From Blastopirellula marina (GTDB taxonomy: Bacteria; Planctomycetota; Planctomycetia; Pirellulales; Pirellulaceae): a stretch of DNA of 64,000 bases. Under the pieces are notes generated by a model. It made no database searches. It was not told where the DNA came from and saw only the letters and a program-made list of their open reading frames with translations. Both the position numbers and the translations under genes were made by a program. Each line of letters opens with the position of its first letter. Position 1 is the stretch's first letter. The stretch is from the NCBI RefSeq assembly GCF_002967765.1, contig NZ_PUHY01000012.1, positions 496,001 to 560,000 of the forward strand. The letters run 5' to 3'. Of this stretch, positions 9,113-20,583 are shown in pieces.

Positions 9113-9874
9113 ATGGCCAAAGTGGTCGAATCGATAGACCGTTTCAACAATTCCGTGCGAACGTTATTGATCTTGCTGCTGCTGATCGCCTTCTCGACGG
9201 TTTCGTATTACGGCTATTCGATCTACAACGAAAAAGAGATCGCCCTAGCCGCTAAGGATAAGGAGATCGAGGAGAAGAACCTCAAAATTGGCGAGTTGGA
9301 AGAAGAAATCGACCAGCTCGCATTACGACTAAAGCTGCTTAAGATCGATCGTCGCGTTGCCCGCATGAAGGTGATCAGCCAAAAGAAGCCTGATGGGGCA
9401 GATCGCGTGCAAACGATCCTCCAGTTCGTTGAACTTGATCAGCATGGCACGCCTCTCTCGCAGCCGCAGAATTTCACGATTGACGGCGAGATGGTTTACA
9501 TCAACGGCAAGGTGGTGAAGTTCAACGACGAATTGGTCGAATCGGCCGATCCCCTTCGTTCAACCTCGATCTGCTTGCTGCAAAAGATCTACGGCGAACA
9601 TCAAACACCAGCCCAAGGATTCGCCATCGACAAAGATGGCGAGCGCCCGGAAGTGTACGGCGTGCATGAAAAGCCGACCGAATTCGAGTCCAAGCTATGG
9701 AATAACTTCTGGGAAATCGCCAACGACCCCGAGAAAGCGGACGAATATGGTGTCCGCTCGGCCAACGAGGAGTCACCTGGGATGAAGGTGAAGCAGGGCA
9801 AACAGTACGAAATCGAAATCCGCAGCAGTGGCGGCCTAACCATCAAGGTTTTACCCGACGAAGTCGACATCTAA
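9113..9874 (+). CDS. Membrane-anchored coiled-coil hypothetical protein, 253 aa
   Basis: No family recognised. An N-terminal membrane segment (residues about 17-38, TLLILLLLIAFSTVSYYGY) is followed by a charged coiled coil (about 45-80, repeating KDKEIEEKNLKIGELEEEID) and then a globular C-terminal domain of about 170 residues ending in GGLTIKVLPDEVDI. The domain outside the membrane has no catalytic motif. AAGGAG 9 bases before the ATG supports the start. It is monocistronic: a strong terminator follows 10 bases after the stop, and the neighbour downstream is on the opposite strand. Confidence 0.75.
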   Translation: MAKVVESIDRFNNSVRTLLILLLLIAFSTVSYYGYSIYNEKEIALAAKDKEIEEKNLKIGELEEEIDQLALRLKLLKIDRRVARMKVISQKKPDGADRVQTILQFVELDQHGTPLSQPQNFTIDGEMVYINGKVVKFNDELVESADPLRSTSICLLQKIYGEHQTPAQGFAIDKDGERPEVYGVHEKPTEFESKLWNNFWEIANDPEKADEYGVRSANEESPGMKVKQGKQYEIEIRSSGGLTIKVLPDEVDI

Positions 9875-9883
9875 CTTCGCAAG

Positions 9884-9925
9884 GTCCCCTCTTTCCTTAG
9901 GGGCGAGGGGACAAGCGTTTTTTTT
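9884..9925 (+). terminator. Rho-independent terminator
   Basis: 8-bp perfect stem (GTCCCCTC / GAGGGGAC) followed after five bases by a run of eight T, ten bases past the stop of the coiled-coil gene. Confidence 0.85.
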
Positions 9926-9958
9926 GCAGGCCTTGATGGGACACGCTTCAATATGCCA

Positions 9959-10924
9959 CTAGCCAGCGGTTAAACCATTGCGGACGTTCTCTGGCGTCTT
10001 TCCTTCCAGGCAATCGATCACCTGGCGGGCAACGCGTCCTCGCATGTTCTCCAGCGACTCGACACTCACAAAGGCTGCATGGGGCGTGACGATCACGCGT
10101 GGATCGTTGTAAGGCGCGATCGTAAGATCACAAGGTTCTGGATCTTGAACGTCGAGTGCCGCTCCAGCCAGCTGACCAGCTTCAAGAGCGACCGCTAAAG
10201 CGTCGTGATCGACAATCGCACCGCGAGCCGTGTTGATCAAGTAGGCGGTCGGCTTCATCTTACGGAACTGCTCGGTAGCAAACGACTTCCGCGTTTCTGG
10301 CGTCGCTGGGATCAACAGCGAGATGTAGTCCGATTCCGCAAGCAGGCGGTCCATTTCGACCGTTTCGACACCTTCCATCGTCTTGCCGCTGCGACTGGTC
10401 GCCAAGACGTTCAAACCGAGGCACTTTGCCTTCCTGGCGAGTATCTCGCCGATATTGCCCAAGCCCACGATTCCCAGCGTTTGCCCTTCCATTCGCCGCA
10501 TCATTGGGCCCGCTTGCAGATCGTACTTACCGCTCATCGTGTCATGGTGGTACATCGCCACCTTCCGAGCGCAGGCAAAGATCAACGCCAGCGTATGTTC
10601 AGCAACCTCCGTCAAGCAGTAATCCGGCGTGTTCGTCACCAAAATACCCTGCTTGGTGCAGTAATCCATGTCGATATTGTCGAGACCGATCCCCAGTCGA
10701 GCGACGATCTTTACATTCGGCGAAGCGGAGATCACTTTCTCGGTGACTTGTGCCCAGTTGGTCATGATGGCGTCGACCTGGTGCTCTTTGGCGAGCGCCA
10801 CCAGCGAATCTTCGTCTTTTTCGCTGGCAATGATCAATTCCGCCCCGCCATCGGACAGGGTCTGCTTCTCGATTTCCAAATCTTCCCAAGCAAAGTCGGT
10901 CAGCAAAACACAATATTTCGACAT
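9959..10924 (-). CDS. D-2-hydroxyacid dehydrogenase (CtBP/phosphoglycerate dehydrogenase-like)
   Basis: Cytoplasmic NAD-dependent dehydrogenase of the D-2-hydroxyacid family, 321 residues. The nucleotide-binding GIVGLGNIG lies at residues 151-159. The catalytic triad is present: Arg234 in NTARGAIVD, Glu263 in DVQDPEP and His282 in TPHAA. The length lacks the regulatory domains of long SerA proteins, so a role in serine synthesis cannot be assumed; C-terminal-binding-protein-like dehydrogenases are the closest by overall pattern. GAGAGA precedes the ATG. The next gene on the left is transcribed towards it and a terminator lies between. Confidence 0.88.
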   Translation of the reverse strand: MSKYCVLLTDFAWEDLEIEKQTLSDGGAELIIASEKDEDSLVALAKEHQVDAIMTNWAQVTEKVISASPNVKIVARLGIGLDNIDMDYCTKQGILVTNTPDYCLTEVAEHTLALIFACARKVAMYHHDTMSGKYDLQAGPMMRRMEGQTLGIVGLGNIGEILARKAKCLGLNVLATSRSGKTMEGVETVEMDRLLAESDYISLLIPATPETRKSFATEQFRKMKPTAYLINTARGAIVDHDALAVALEAGQLAGAALDVQDPEPCDLTIAPYNDPRVIVTPHAAFVSVESLENMRGRVARQVIDCLEGKTPENVRNGLTAG

Positions 10925-11199
10925 GATTTCTCTCGGTGGGGGTTCGCTCGGAAGACCGAATCTCAGGTCTGGGATGCACGAAAGCCCTAATAATAAAGGC
11001 CCTCGTCCCTTGGGTGAACCCTTGGCAAGCTGGCAGGGGCAACGCTTAGATTAGGGTGCGTACCCCCAACGTTATCGTCCCGATGGGTTGTTTCCTCTAC
11101 CCGCCACCCTCGCGTGCCCTTCTCCCCAGGTGGTACGTTCTCTAAAATCGATGGATTCGATTCTATTTCGTCGCGATGAGAACCCACGGATGTCTTTCC

Positions 11200-14100
11200 A
11201 TGCCGGTTGCCGATATCGAAGTCAAAGGGGCCCGCGAACACAATCTGCGCGACGTCACGCTGACGTTACCCCGCAACAAACTGATCTGCCTGACTGGGGT
11301 CAGTGGTAGCGGAAAAAGTTCGCTCGCTTTCGATACTATCTACGCGGAAGGGCAACGGCGTTATGTCGAAAGCCTGTCTAGCTATGCGCGGCAGTTCATG
11401 GGGCAGATGCCCAAACCTGACGTCGACTTCATCGGCGGTCTAACGCCCAGCATCTCGATCTCGCAGAAGACAACCAGCAACAATCCTCGTAGTACGGTCG
11501 GCACGATCACCGAGATTTACGACTACTTGCGCGTGATCTTCTCGCGAGTGGGGCAAGGATTCTGCAGCGAGTGCGGTAAGAAGCTGACGGCCCAAACACG
11601 GGAACAGATACTCGAACGTATCATCCAGCAAGAGGAAGGGACCGCATTCTCGGTGCTAGCCCCGCTGGTTCGTGGGCAGAAGGGTGAATTCAAGGATCTG
11701 TTCATCGATCTCTTGAAACAAGGATTCGTCCGAGCTCGTGTCGACGGCGAGATCATCCAGCTCAACGACGAATTGCAGCTCGATCGCCAAATGCGGCACA
11801 ACATCGAGTTGGTGATCGATCGCTTGACCATCAAGGAAGGTATCCGTGGTCGCCTGGCCGAAGCCGTAGAACTGGCGCTCAAGATGGGGGAAGGCAGCCT
11901 CATCGTGGCACCCCGCAATGAAGATGCCCCGGAAGACGCCGCGCCCAAGAAGCGAGCCAAGAGTCGCCGCAGCAAGACCGCCGTGGCAGGGGACATGATG
12001 TTCTCGGTCGATTATGCCTGCGTCGATTGTGGGATCTCCTACTCACCGCCGACGCCGCAGTTGTTCAGTTTTAACTCGCCTCAAGGGATGTGCCCGACCT
12101 GCGATGGTCTGGGCAAAGTCTACACGTTCGATCCAGAACTGTTGGTCCCAGATGTGACGCTGTCGTTCAAGCAAGGGGCGATCGAACTGCTGGGCAAGTG
12201 GAAAGAGCTCGGCCGTTGGAAGCGACACATCTACCAGGGTGTCGCCGATACGATGGAGCGCAAATACAACCTTGGCAAAGGCGCTTTGCTGGAAACCGCC
12301 TGGCGAGATATGCTGAAGGAGCACCACGATTATCTGCTGTGGGGTACTGGCGACGAGCACATCACGTTCACCTGGCGTGGTGGCAACAGCCCGCAAATGT
12401 ACGGCGGCACGTACGGCGGGATTGTACCTGACTTGCTTGAAAAGTACCGTAATACGAACTCCAAGCCGCAGCAGAGGCAGCTAGAGAAGTACATGGCAAC
12501 GGTTATCTGCCCGCAATGCCATGGCGAGCGTCTCAATCCGCAGGCTCGTAGCGTGAAAGTGACCACGTCGAACAAACAATTCGGCGATCATAAGGCGCTC
12601 TCGCTTCCAGAGGTCAGCCAGCTGTCGATTCAAGAAGCACGCGACTTCTTCGAGGAGCTCGACCTCGACACACTTTCACAAAAGATCGCGGAAGAAGCAA
12701 TTAAGGAAGTTCGCGGACGGCTTGGCTTCTTGCAAAACGTTGGTCTCGAATACCTAACGCTCGATCGAACCGCGCCCACGCTTAGCGGTGGTGAATCGCA
12801 ACGAATTCGACTCGCCGGGCAAATCGGCTGTGGCCTAGTCGGCGTGACTTACATCCTGGACGAACCGTCGATCGGTTTGCATCCTCGTGACAACGACCGC
12901 TTGCTGGCTACCCTCAACGACCTGCGTGATCTGGGCAACACGGTTCTCGTGGTCGAGCACGACGAAGATACCATGCGCGTCGCCGACCATATTATCGACT
13001 TCGGACCTGGGGCCGGGGTGCGCGGTGGGTACGTCGTCGCTCAGGGAACCGCCAAACAGCTGGAAGCTGCCGAAGAAAGCGTCACCGGACGCTTCCTTTC
13101 CGGGAAAGATAAGATCGATATCCCTGAGCAGCGACGACCGATCGGGGAAAAGAAGATCCGTATCGTCGGTGCCGCCCAGAACAACTTGAAGAATATCACC
13201 GCTGAGATTCCCCTCGGTGGTTTTGTCTGCATCACTGGGGCCAGTGGTAGCGGTAAGAGTTCGCTGATCAACGGTATTTTAGTCGAAGCGTTACGACGCG
13301 ATCTTAACGGTGGCTTGGGTGAACCTGGCGAGCATGAGCGAATTGAAGGGATCGAACATCTCGACAAGATGATCGCCATCGATCAATCGCCGATTGGCCG
13401 CACACCTCGTAGCAATCCAGCGACTTACATCAAGGTATTCGACGAAATTCGCGATCTGTTCGCGCAGCTGCCTGAGTCTCGAATGCGAGGCTATAAACCG
13501 GGCCGATTCAGCTTTAACGTCGACGGCGGCCGCTGCAGTGCTTGTGAAGGGAACGGCGCTAACAAACTGGAAATGGACTTCCTCGCCGATATTTGGGTCA
13601 CCTGTCCCGTCTGCGAAGGGCACCGTTTCAACCGCGAAACACTGGAGATCCTCTTCAAAGGCAAATCGATCGCCGACATCCTGGAAATGGATGTTCAAGA
13701 CGCGCTGAAGACATTTGAAAACGTCCCCAAGGTCGCCCAGAAACTGCAAACCCTGCACGATGTTGGGCTCGATTACATCAAGCTTGGTCAGCCATCTCCG
13801 ACCCTTTCTGGTGGTGAAGCCCAGCGCATCAAGCTGGCCAAAGAACTTTCCAAACGCAGCACTGGCAAAACGCTGTACTTGTTAGACGAACCAACCACCG
13901 GTCTGCACTTCGCCGACACGAAGATGCTGCTGAAGGTGTTGCACAACTTTGCCGATGCCGGCAACACGGTCTTGGTGGTTGAACACAACTTGGACGTCAT
14001 TAAGACGGCCGATTGGGTCGTCGATCTTGGTCCCGATGGTGGCGTCAACGGTGGAACGATCGTCGCTCAAGGGACACCGGAAGATGTCGCCGCGGTCAAA

Positions 14101-17100
14101 GAATCTCATACAGGGCAAGCACTCGAACCTCTCTTGAAGGGAGAGACAAGCCGCGCCGTGGCCGAGATCAAACGGGCTGCTCGCGAGTCGCAACAGACGA
14201 CAAAGGCCCAAGCCAAGCGAATTGACGTTCGCGGCGCGAAGATGCACAACTTGAAGGACGTGAGCGTTGGCATCGATCGCGACAAGATGACCGTCTTCTG
14301 CGGACCAAGTGGTAGCGGTAAGAGCTCGCTGGCCATGGATACGATCTACGCGGAAGGACAGCGTCGCTATGTCGAAAGCTTGAGCGCATACGCTCGACAG
14401 TTCGTCGGGCAAATGCAGAAGCCAAAGGTCGATCATATCGAGGGGCTTTCGCCGGCGATCGCGATCGAGCAGAAAAACCTCGGCAAGTCGCCACGCTCGA
14501 CCGTCGGTACTGTGACGGAGATCTACGACTATCTTCGCGTACTAATGAGCCGATTGGGTGAGCCCCATTGTCCCGATTGCGATGTCCCCATCAAGACGCA
14601 AACCTCGACCCAGATCACCGATAAGGTGCTGCAAGAAGAGGAGGGGACGAAATTGTTCCTCCTGGCGCCTCGACATCTCGATACGGGGCAGCAATATTCC
14701 GACTTATGGGAAGAATTACGAGCCGCCGGCTATCAGCGAATTCGCGTCGATGGAGTCGTCCACACGCTTGATCGACCGCCGAAGATTGACCGTCGCCGCA
14801 AGCATGATGTCGAGGTCGTCGTCGACCGAATTGCTGTTCGCGCCGATGCTCGACCACGTATCGCAGACAGCGTCGAGATCGCGCTCAGCCAATCAGGCGG
14901 TGTTCTGGTAATTGCCTACGCCGAAGAAGGCGTTCCAGAAGCACACTGGCGAACCAAACGTTTGAGTCAGAAGCTATCGTGCGAATCGTGCGATCGAAGC
15001 TTCGAGCCTCTTTCGCCACACAACTTCTCGTTCAACAGCTACCTTGGCTGGTGCCCTGATTGCGAAGGGTTGGGTACGCAAACCGGTGCCGATCCAACGG
15101 CGTTGCTTAGCGATCCGAAACGGAGTCTGGCCGAGGGTGCGTTGCGGCTGTGGCCCGATTTGAAAACCGCCACCGCGCGGAAGATGTTGGACGCGATTTG
15201 TACCAAAAACAAGATCCCCAGCGACGTTCCGTTCGAACAGCTCGGGGCTCGCCAGCGACGCATTATCTTGCATGGCACCGGCGACACCACCTATGAAGTT
15301 TTTGCCGACGAGAAGAAAACGCAGCTTGAGTTCCGTTTTCAATTCAAGGGTTTATATCCTGCACTCGAGGACGCGTCGCGACTCAGCCCGGCGTTCCGGG
15401 GTCAATTGGAGTCGCTGGTCGCAGAAGTGGAATGCACGACCTGCGATGGCTCGCGTTTACGAGACGATGCCTCGGCCGTTCGCTTCCGTAAGAAGACGAT
15501 GCGTGACATCACAAGTATGCCACTTGCCGAACTACTCGAATTCTTCCAATCGGCAAAGCTCAAGAAACGGGAACAAAAGATCGCTGGCGAAATCGTTCGA
15601 GAAATCGAAGGACGTGTCGAGTTCCTGTTGGACGTCGGCCTGGAATACCTTTCGTTAAAACGTACAGCGCCGACCCTTTCCGCTGGTGAAGCTCAGCGTA
15701 TTCGTTTGGCCAGCCAATTGGGTAGCGGTCTGTGCGGTGTACTATATGTACTCGACGAACCAACGATCGGACTCCATCCCCGCGACAATCGCCGACTTCT
15801 AAAGGCGCTCCATCGCCTCCGTGATCTGGGCAATACGTTGCTGGTGGTCGAACACGATCAGGAAGTGATTGAAGGAAGCGATCGGCTGATCGACTTCGGC
15901 CCGGAAGCTGGCCGCAACGGGGGTACGATCGTCGCGGAAGGTACGCCGAAACAAATCGCGAAGTCATCGACTTCGGTCACGGGACCTTTCATCTCAGGCA
16001 AGCAGGCCATCTTCGCCCCAACCAATCGTCGGATGATGTCGATCTCGGCCAATACCGATGAAGACGTCATCTCCGATTTCAGTAGCCCCAGTGGCGAATG
16101 GCTCGAGGTCGTAGGGGCCAGTCACCGAAATCTGCGAAACGTCAACGTTCAGATTCCACTCGGCGCTTTCGTCGCCATTGGCGGTCCGAGTGGTTCCGGT
16201 AAGAGCACATTGGTTCAGGATATTCTTTACAACACGCTTGCACGGCGACTTCATCGGGCGTCAACAATTCCTGGTGCCCACGATGCTCTTCGCGGTATCG
16301 AGAACGTCAACAAAGTGATTCGCGTCGATCAACAGCCGATCGGCAACAGCCCGAGCTCGAATCCGGCAACTTACACCGGCGTGTTTGACTTGATCCGCGA
16401 CTTGTTCGCGCAACTTCCTGACGCCAAACTGCGCGGCTACACGTCGCGTCGCTTCAGCTTCAACGTTGAGGGGGGACGCTGCGAGGACTGCTCTGGCATG
16501 GGGCAGAAGTGTATCGAGATGCACTTCCTCCCAGACGTCTGGGTCACCTGCGAAACTTGCGACGGCAAACGCTACAACGAAGAAACCTTGGCCGTTAAAT
16601 TCCACGGCAAGTCGATCTCCGAAGTGCTTGAGATGTCGTGTGGTCAGGCCGTCCAGCTGTTCGAGAACATCCCCAAGATTCGCCGCATTCTACAGACGCT
16701 ATGCGATGTGGGCCTCGACTACGTCACTCTTGGACAATCGGCTCCGACCCTTTCCGGTGGTGAAGCTCAACGTGTGAAGCTGGCCAGCGAGTTGGCTCGG
16801 CCAGATACCGGTCGCACGCTTTACCTGCTCGACGAACCATCGACCGGGCTTCACTTCGAGGATCTGAAGAAGCTGCTCGACGTGTTTAACCGACTTGTCG
16901 ACCTCGGCAACACGGTGATCGTGATTGAGCACAACTTGGACATTCTGAAGCAATCCGATTGGCTCATCGAAATGGGGCCCGAAGCTGGCCAAGCTGGCGG
17001 TCAAGTCGTCACCGTGGGAACACCGGAAGACGTCGTCGCTTACGCCAAAGGCTTTCAGAAGCTGGCCAAAAAGCAGAAGAGCGAAGAGTCGACATTGGTC

Positions 17101-18210
17101 GACGAGAAGGGAATGACCTGGCTTCGCAGCCATACCGGCGAAGCGTTGGCACCGATCTTGGAAGCGGCACCTCGCGAAGAACGAAAGCTGTACGATCCCA
17201 ATGCGGTCGATGCCGAACGAGAAGGGGACCTCGATATCGACGATGTTGGCGCGCAGATTCAAATGCCGTGGGAAATCGACGGTCGCCGCTGGCACACCAA
17301 GGAACGGGTTGGACGCGACGGCCAGCCGTGTAACTGGGAAGGTAAGGTGCTCGCCGAAGTGGTTGACCGAATCCAGGCAACCGACTGCTTCAGCGACCCC
17401 AATTGGAACTCGCGCACCATCGTGGAGATCGCTGCCAAGAAGAAATCGGATGGTTGGTTCTTCCACGCGATCACTGGTGAAAGCTGGTTGCTGAAGATGA
17501 AGTTCCGCGTGATGAAGGGGACTTTCAACAAGTACGAGCTTCCGCAAGAGCTTGATCTGAAAACACTCAACCAACTCGACGAATTACCGATCTACAGCAA
17601 CGATCCACGCGTCAAAGTCAAAAACCTGCGTGGTCCATTCCAGGAGATCGAGATCCGGGCCCATAGCTGGTCCGAGATCAACAAGCCGGAATTCTGGAAG
17701 TTTGTCGACGACGCGATCGTCGGATTCCAGAAATATGAGGCGACCGTGAGCAACGATGTCGAAAGCCACATGCCCTGGAAAAAGCTGGGCGAGAAGTGGC
17801 ACCTATCTCGCAAAGGTTTCCCGCCGGGCAAAAAAGTTGCCTGGGATCAAACTGTGCTCGAAGAAGTAATCGAACTGCTCAAGGACGTTGCCCCACAAGG
17901 CGAGATCTTATGGAACAATCAGATGCTGATCAACATGATGATCCCTGGGAAGCGTTCTGCTTGGGCAGTGGTTTCGACCAAGAAACCAGAGCATGTTCGC
18001 CTAGAGCTGAAGTCATCCCAAGCGTCCACTACGCAGGGAAGAGTCGCCGAATTAGGTCACGAACCTGACGTCGACCACTCGCGCGGCAGCGAAGAAGTCG
18101 TCCGCCTCCACTTCCGCAGCGAGTCGGATTTGCGCAAAGGCGATTTGCGGGCGTTCCTGGAAGAGAAGTTAGCCGGCGAATCGAACTCCGGCCAACGTTC
18201 GCTCCTTTAA
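11200..18210 (+). CDS. uvrA: Giant tandem-duplicated excinuclease ABC subunit A
   Basis: Two complete UvrA units fused in one chain of 2336 residues plus an extra C-terminal region, against about 940 residues for ordinary UvrA. UvrA recognises damaged DNA in nucleotide excision repair and loads UvrB. Four Walker A motifs lie at residues 33, 680, 1035 and 1662 (G-x-SGSGKS), and four signatures at about 528, 869, 1493 and 1851. The third signature reads LSAGEAQRI instead of LSGGE. All four LDEP Walker B motifs and the zinc-binding CxxC pairs of both copies are kept. Residues beyond about 1950 form a 390-residue extension with a degenerate internal repeat starting MPWEIDG (2022) and MPWKKLG (2191). 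The start at 11200 gives the usual [16 protein letters not shown]; an in-frame ATG lies 8 codons earlier. Tandem UvrA is known in planctomycetes; the tail is unassigned. Confidence 0.92.
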   Translation: MPVADIEVKGAREHNLRDVTLTLPRNKLICLTGVSGSGKSSLAFDTIYAEGQRRYVESLSSYARQFMGQMPKPDVDFIGGLTPSISISQKTTSNNPRSTVGTITEIYDYLRVIFSRVGQGFCSECGKKLTAQTREQILERIIQQEEGTAFSVLAPLVRGQKGEFKDLFIDLLKQGFVRARVDGEIIQLNDELQLDRQMRHNIELVIDRLTIKEGIRGRLAEAVELALKMGEGSLIVAPRNEDAPEDAAPKKRAKSRRSKTAVAGDMMFSVDYACVDCGISYSPPTPQLFSFNSPQGMCPTCDGLGKVYTFDPELLVPDVTLSFKQGAIELLGKWKELGRWKRHIYQGVADTMERKYNLGKGALLETAWRDMLKEHHDYLLWGTGDEHITFTWRGGNSPQMYGGTYGGIVPDLLEKYRNTNSKPQQRQLEKYMATVICPQCHGERLNPQARSVKVTTSNKQFGDHKALSLPEVSQLSIQEARDFFEELDLDTLSQKIAEEAIKEVRGRLGFLQNVGLEYLTLDRTAPTLSGGESQRIRLAGQIGCGLVGVTYILDEPSIGLHPRDNDRLLATLNDLRDLGNTVLVVEHDEDTMRVADHIIDFGPGAGVRGGYVVAQGTAKQLEAAEESVTGRFLSGKDKIDIPEQRRPIGEKKIRIVGAAQNNLKNITAEIPLGGFVCITGASGSGKSSLINGILVEALRRDLNGGLGEPGEHERIEGIEHLDKMIAIDQSPIGRTPRSNPATYIKVFDEIRDLFAQLPESRMRGYKPGRFSFNVDGGRCSACEGNGANKLEMDFLADIWVTCPVCEGHRFNRETLEILFKGKSIADILEMDVQDALKTFENVPKVAQKLQTLHDVGLDYIKLGQPSPTLSGGEAQRIKLAKELSKRSTGKTLYLLDEPTTGLHFADTKMLLKVLHNFADAGNTVLVVEHNLDVIKTADWVVDLGPDGGVNGGTIVAQGTPEDVAAVKESHTGQALEPLLKGETSRAVAEIKRAARESQQTTKAQAKRIDVRGAKMHNLKDVSVGIDRDKMTVFCGPSGSGKSSLAMDTIYAEGQRRYVESLSAYARQFVGQMQKPKVDHIEGLSPAIAIEQKNLGKSPRSTVGTVTEIYDYLRVLMSRLGEPHCPDCDVPIKTQTSTQITDKVLQEEEGTKLFLLAPRHLDTGQQYSDLWEELRAAGYQRIRVDGVVHTLDRPPKIDRRRKHDVEVVVDRIAVRADARPRIADSVEIALSQSGGVLVIAYAEEGVPEAHWRTKRLSQKLSCESCDRSFEPLSPHNFSFNSYLGWCPDCEGLGTQTGADPTALLSDPKRSLAEGALRLWPDLKTATARKMLDAICTKNKIPSDVPFEQLGARQRRIILHGTGDTTYEVFADEKKTQLEFRFQFKGLYPALEDASRLSPAFRGQLESLVAEVECTTCDGSRLRDDASAVRFRKKTMRDITSMPLAELLEFFQSAKLKKREQKIAGEIVREIEGRVEFLLDVGLEYLSLKRTAPTLSAGEAQRIRLASQLGSGLCGVLYVLDEPTIGLHPRDNRRLLKALHRLRDLGNTLLVVEHDQEVIEGSDRLIDFGPEAGRNGGTIVAEGTPKQIAKSSTSVTGPFISGKQAIFAPTNRRMMSISANTDEDVISDFSSPSGEWLEVVGASHRNLRNVNVQIPLGAFVAIGGPSGSGKSTLVQDILYNTLARRLHRASTIPGAHDALRGIENVNKVIRVDQQPIGNSPSSNPATYTGVFDLIRDLFAQLPDAKLRGYTSRRFSFNVEGGRCEDCSGMGQKCIEMHFLPDVWVTCETCDGKRYNEETLAVKFHGKSISEVLEMSCGQAVQLFENIPKIRRILQTLCDVGLDYVTLGQSAPTLSGGEAQRVKLASELARPDTGRTLYLLDEPSTGLHFEDLKKLLDVFNRLVDLGNTVIVIEHNLDILKQSDWLIEMGPEAGQAGGQVVTVGTPEDVVAYAKGFQKLAKKQKSEESTLVDEKGMTWLRSHTGEALAPILEAAPREERKLYDPNAVDAEREGDLDIDDVGAQIQMPWEIDGRRWHTKERVGRDGQPCNWEGKVLAEVVDRIQATDCFSDPNWNSRTIVEIAAKKKSDGWFFHAITGESWLLKMKFRVMKGTFNKYELPQELDLKTLNQLDELPIYSNDPRVKVKNLRGPFQEIEIRAHSWSEINKPEFWKFVDDAIVGFQKYEATVSNDVESHMPWKKLGEKWHLSRKGFPPGKKVAWDQTVLEEVIELLKDVAPQGEILWNNQMLINMMIPGKRSAWAVVSTKKPEHVRLELKSSQASTTQGRVAELGHEPDVDHSRGSEEVVRLHFRSESDLRKGDLRAFLEEKLAGESNSGQRSLL

Positions 18211-18547
18211 CGCGAGATTAACAATGCGTTGATTCCCATTGAACCTTCGCATCTCCTCGGTGGGAAAATAGAATTCGATGACTTACACTTCGGCCTGCTA
18301 TTCCATTCGAGCCGGCTTGGAAAATTAATTGTGCAATCTAGTAATACCGGTCAGCGATTGATCGATCTTCGTAACTTGGTTCGTGCATTCATGGTGCGCT
18401 GATTTTCCCGTGTTTTCGCCTCCAAAATCGGCATTTGACGTCATTCGGGAAACCGCTATTAATTGAGTATCTAGGGCGGTCGTAAGCCAGTCTCTTCTGG
18501 CACAGGTTCTTTCCGATCCTTCCTAACAACTTAGGAGAAGATGCGAT
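18211..18547. other. Intergenic region before the CoA-binding gene
   Basis: 337 bases without a gene. It carries a promoter-like pair at 18435-18462 (listed separately) and a purine-rich SD directly before 18548. No clear terminator for uvrA is visible. Confidence 0.55.
18435..18462 (+). promoter_or_regulatory. Candidate sigma-70-type promoter
   Basis: TTGACG and TATTAA separated by 16 bases, about 85 bases upstream of the CoA-binding protein start. This is a near-consensus pair in an otherwise geneless stretch; planctomycete promoter preferences are poorly known, so this is a candidate only. Confidence 0.4.
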
Positions 18548-18928
18548 ATGACGAAGCCAACTGTGGCGATTCTGGGAGCGAGTGCTGAGCGTTCTAAGTA
18601 TGGGAACAAATCAGTTCGAGCCCATCTGCAAAACGGGTACGATGTTTTTCCCGTAAACCCCAAGGGTGGGCAGATCGAGGGCTTGAAGGTCTACACTTCG
18701 CTACACGACATCCCGGTCGAACAGTTGGATCGCATCAGCGTTTATGTTCCGCCGCAAGTGGGCATGAAGATGGTCGGTTCCATTGCCTCGAAACCGGCGA
18801 AGCAGGTCTTCTTCAACCCTGGCAGCGAAAGCGAAGAACTACTAGAAGCCGCGCGGCAACGCGGTATCGACCCAATCCAAGCTTGCAGCATTGTGGACGT
18901 AGGGGTGACGCCTGCTATGATGGACTAA
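18548..18928 (+). CDS. CoA-binding domain protein (succinyl-CoA synthetase alpha-like), 126 aa
   Basis: Small cytoplasmic protein of the CoA_binding_2 type, a stand-alone Rossmann fold related to the CoA-binding domain of succinyl-CoA ligase. Diagnostic features are the opening AILGASAERSKYGNK, the segment YDVFPVNPKGGQIEG and the YVPPQVGMKMV block near residues 70-80, followed by QVFFNPGSESEELL. Family members bind CoA in structural work, but the physiological role is unknown. AGGAG lies 10 bases before the ATG. It has its own promoter candidate and terminator, so it is probably monocistronic. Confidence 0.85.
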   Translation: MTKPTVAILGASAERSKYGNKSVRAHLQNGYDVFPVNPKGGQIEGLKVYTSLHDIPVEQLDRISVYVPPQVGMKMVGSIASKPAKQVFFNPGSESEELLEAARQRGIDPIQACSIVDVGVTPAMMD

Positions 18929-18958
18929 CCAACATGGTTCCTCCTTTGGGAAACCGCA

Positions 18959-19001
18959 GAAGGTGGCCGAGAAACGGACTCTCAGCCACCTTCATTTTTT
19001 T
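18959..19001 (+). terminator. Rho-independent terminator
   Basis: 9-bp perfect stem (GAAGGTGGC / GCCACCTTC) followed by A and seven T, 30 bases past the stop of the CoA-binding gene. Confidence 0.88.
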
Positions 19002-19053
19002 GCGCTCAGCGAAAGGTAGAACACTCACAGAATGCATCCACCTCGGCGAATAC

Positions 19054-20583
19054 TTACGCCGCCTGCTTTTCTTCATCGGAAGAAGGTGCCCCTGGAGTGG
19101 TTCGCTTAAACCAGCCCTCACCAATCACGCGTAGGGCGACACGATCTTCTAAATTCGGACGGAAGATCGTCAGCAGCATCAACGGCATGTACCACGCGAT
19201 ATAGGTCGTCCCATCGTTGGCGTGCCAGAACTGGGCAGCCACCATCAAACCGGCCGTGCAACTAAGCAGCGTTCCTAAGTTCTTTTGAGCTGGCCAGATC
19301 GCGAAGGCAATCGACATCACCGCGAAGGCAGCCAGTACCGGAATGCGATAGGCATTGGAGTTGAAATAGTAATTCCAGAAGCCTGTGTAACCTTCGTCGC
19401 GCGGTAGCCACAAGCCAAACATGGCACGGAATTGATGCATATAAGATTCGAAGTCGGAAGACGTGAATACCAGCGAAAGCGCCAAGAGCACCAGCGTCGA
19501 GACCACGCCAATTAAGAAGCGTCCACGCCCCCGTTCCCAGTAATAGCTGAACCAGAGCGGCAGCAGGAACAAAGGATAGTACAGCGTTCCGATGGCGAAC
19601 CCCATGAACACGCCCGATAACAGTGGGGTGCGATAGAAGTAAATCGCCCAAACCAGCATCGCGGCTGGCAGGACGTGATCGATTCGCCCTGTGTTCACGG
19701 CGGCGTAAGGGAGCAGGAAGTAGAACATCGCTGCTCCTACCCCCATGCGGATACTGTCGAAATGACGATAACCAACCAGAACCATCCCGGCCAACAAAGC
19801 GATATTCGCCAGAATCGCCATCACCTTCGCGACAACGATTGTGATCTTGTCACGGGTCTCTAGGTCGGTCGATTCTGGCTGCGCCATACGGTAGGTTGGA
19901 ATTCGGGGCACCATCAGCAACATTCGGTAGCCAGGTCCGTAATGCCGCAGCGACTCTTCGACTTCTTTGGGAGAACTCTTTGATGCCTCGCGTACCCCAC
20001 GTAAATCGGCATCCGATGGACGCCCTACGACGATGTTGGTCATCAAGAAGATGAATAGCGCGCAAGTGATGAATACCATCCCGCCGATTGTGAGATTCGG
20101 TTCCAGCATCGGTCGACGCACCATCGTGGGATCTATAAATAAACGAATACAGATCAATCCACTGACGCAGAAAAGCCAAACGTAGCCAGCCTTCTCCAGC
20201 GTGCGGCCAATTTGCAGCAATTCCTGCCGCGATGGTTTCTCGGGGTCTTCCTCGACTGGTGGCGCAGCCTCTGGCGCCAGCGCAACCTCGGCGTCACCAT
20301 CTAATTTGGGAATCAACGGCGAAACATCGGCAGCTACGGCCGGAACTACCGTGGCACGATCAATGCTTTGCTGACCGAAATAGACCATCAAGAGCCCAGG
20401 AGCCAGCGAGATGATCAAAAGAACGTCCAGATTGCGGACACTCCAGACTCGGTTGAACTTGAAGTACAGACCGATCACCAGCAGCGACGACAGGTAAGCC
20501 CAAGTCGTCGGGTTGACGCTTTCGTACTGAAATAGAATTTCGCGCATCGGCCGACTGGAGTCTGGTGCGACGTTGCTCCCCAT
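19054..20583 (-). CDS. Polytopic membrane protein of unknown function, 509 aa
   Basis: About ten hydrophobic segments make this an integral inner-membrane protein. An N-terminal segment (about 28-75) is followed by a Pro/Glu-rich loop, a second membrane pair near 130-200, a soluble loop, and a C-terminal block of seven or more helices. Features such as TGRIDHVLPAAMLVWAIYFY and WHANDGTTYIAWYMPLMLL recall GT-C type glycosyltransferases or mannosyltransferase-like proteins, but I see no firm DD/DE catalytic motif, so function is not assigned. It is flanked by a terminator on one side and a 600-base gap on the other and looks monocistronic. The start has no strong SD; a second ATG lies 12 codons in. 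Confidence 0.75.
   Translation of the reverse strand: MGSNVAPDSSRPMREILFQYESVNPTTWAYLSSLLVIGLYFKFNRVWSVRNLDVLLIISLAPGLLMVYFGQQSIDRATVVPAVAADVSPLIPKLDGDAEVALAPEAAPPVEEDPEKPSRQELLQIGRTLEKAGYVWLFCVSGLICIRLFIDPTMVRRPMLEPNLTIGGMVFITCALFIFLMTNIVVGRPSDADLRGVREASKSSPKEVEESLRHYGPGYRMLLMVPRIPTYRMAQPESTDLETRDKITIVVAKVMAILANIALLAGMVLVGYRHFDSIRMGVGAAMFYFLLPYAAVNTGRIDHVLPAAMLVWAIYFYRTPLLSGVFMGFAIGTLYYPLFLLPLWFSYYWERGRGRFLIGVVSTLVLLALSLVFTSSDFESYMHQFRAMFGLWLPRDEGYTGFWNYYFNSNAYRIPVLAAFAVMSIAFAIWPAQKNLGTLLSCTAGLMVAAQFWHANDGTTYIAWYMPLMLLTIFRPNLEDRVALRVIGEGWFKRTTPGAPSSDEEKQAA

Noticed and set aside
16699-17574. Minus-strand frame of 291 codons opposite the end of uvrA
   Set aside because: Lies wholly within uvrA; composition is that of an antisense frame and no SD or domain is visible.
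11200-18210. Assembly or sequencing artefact joining two uvrA genes
   Set aside because: The two halves differ throughout, frame is continuous, and a tail of distinct sequence follows; tandem UvrA is known in planctomycetes.
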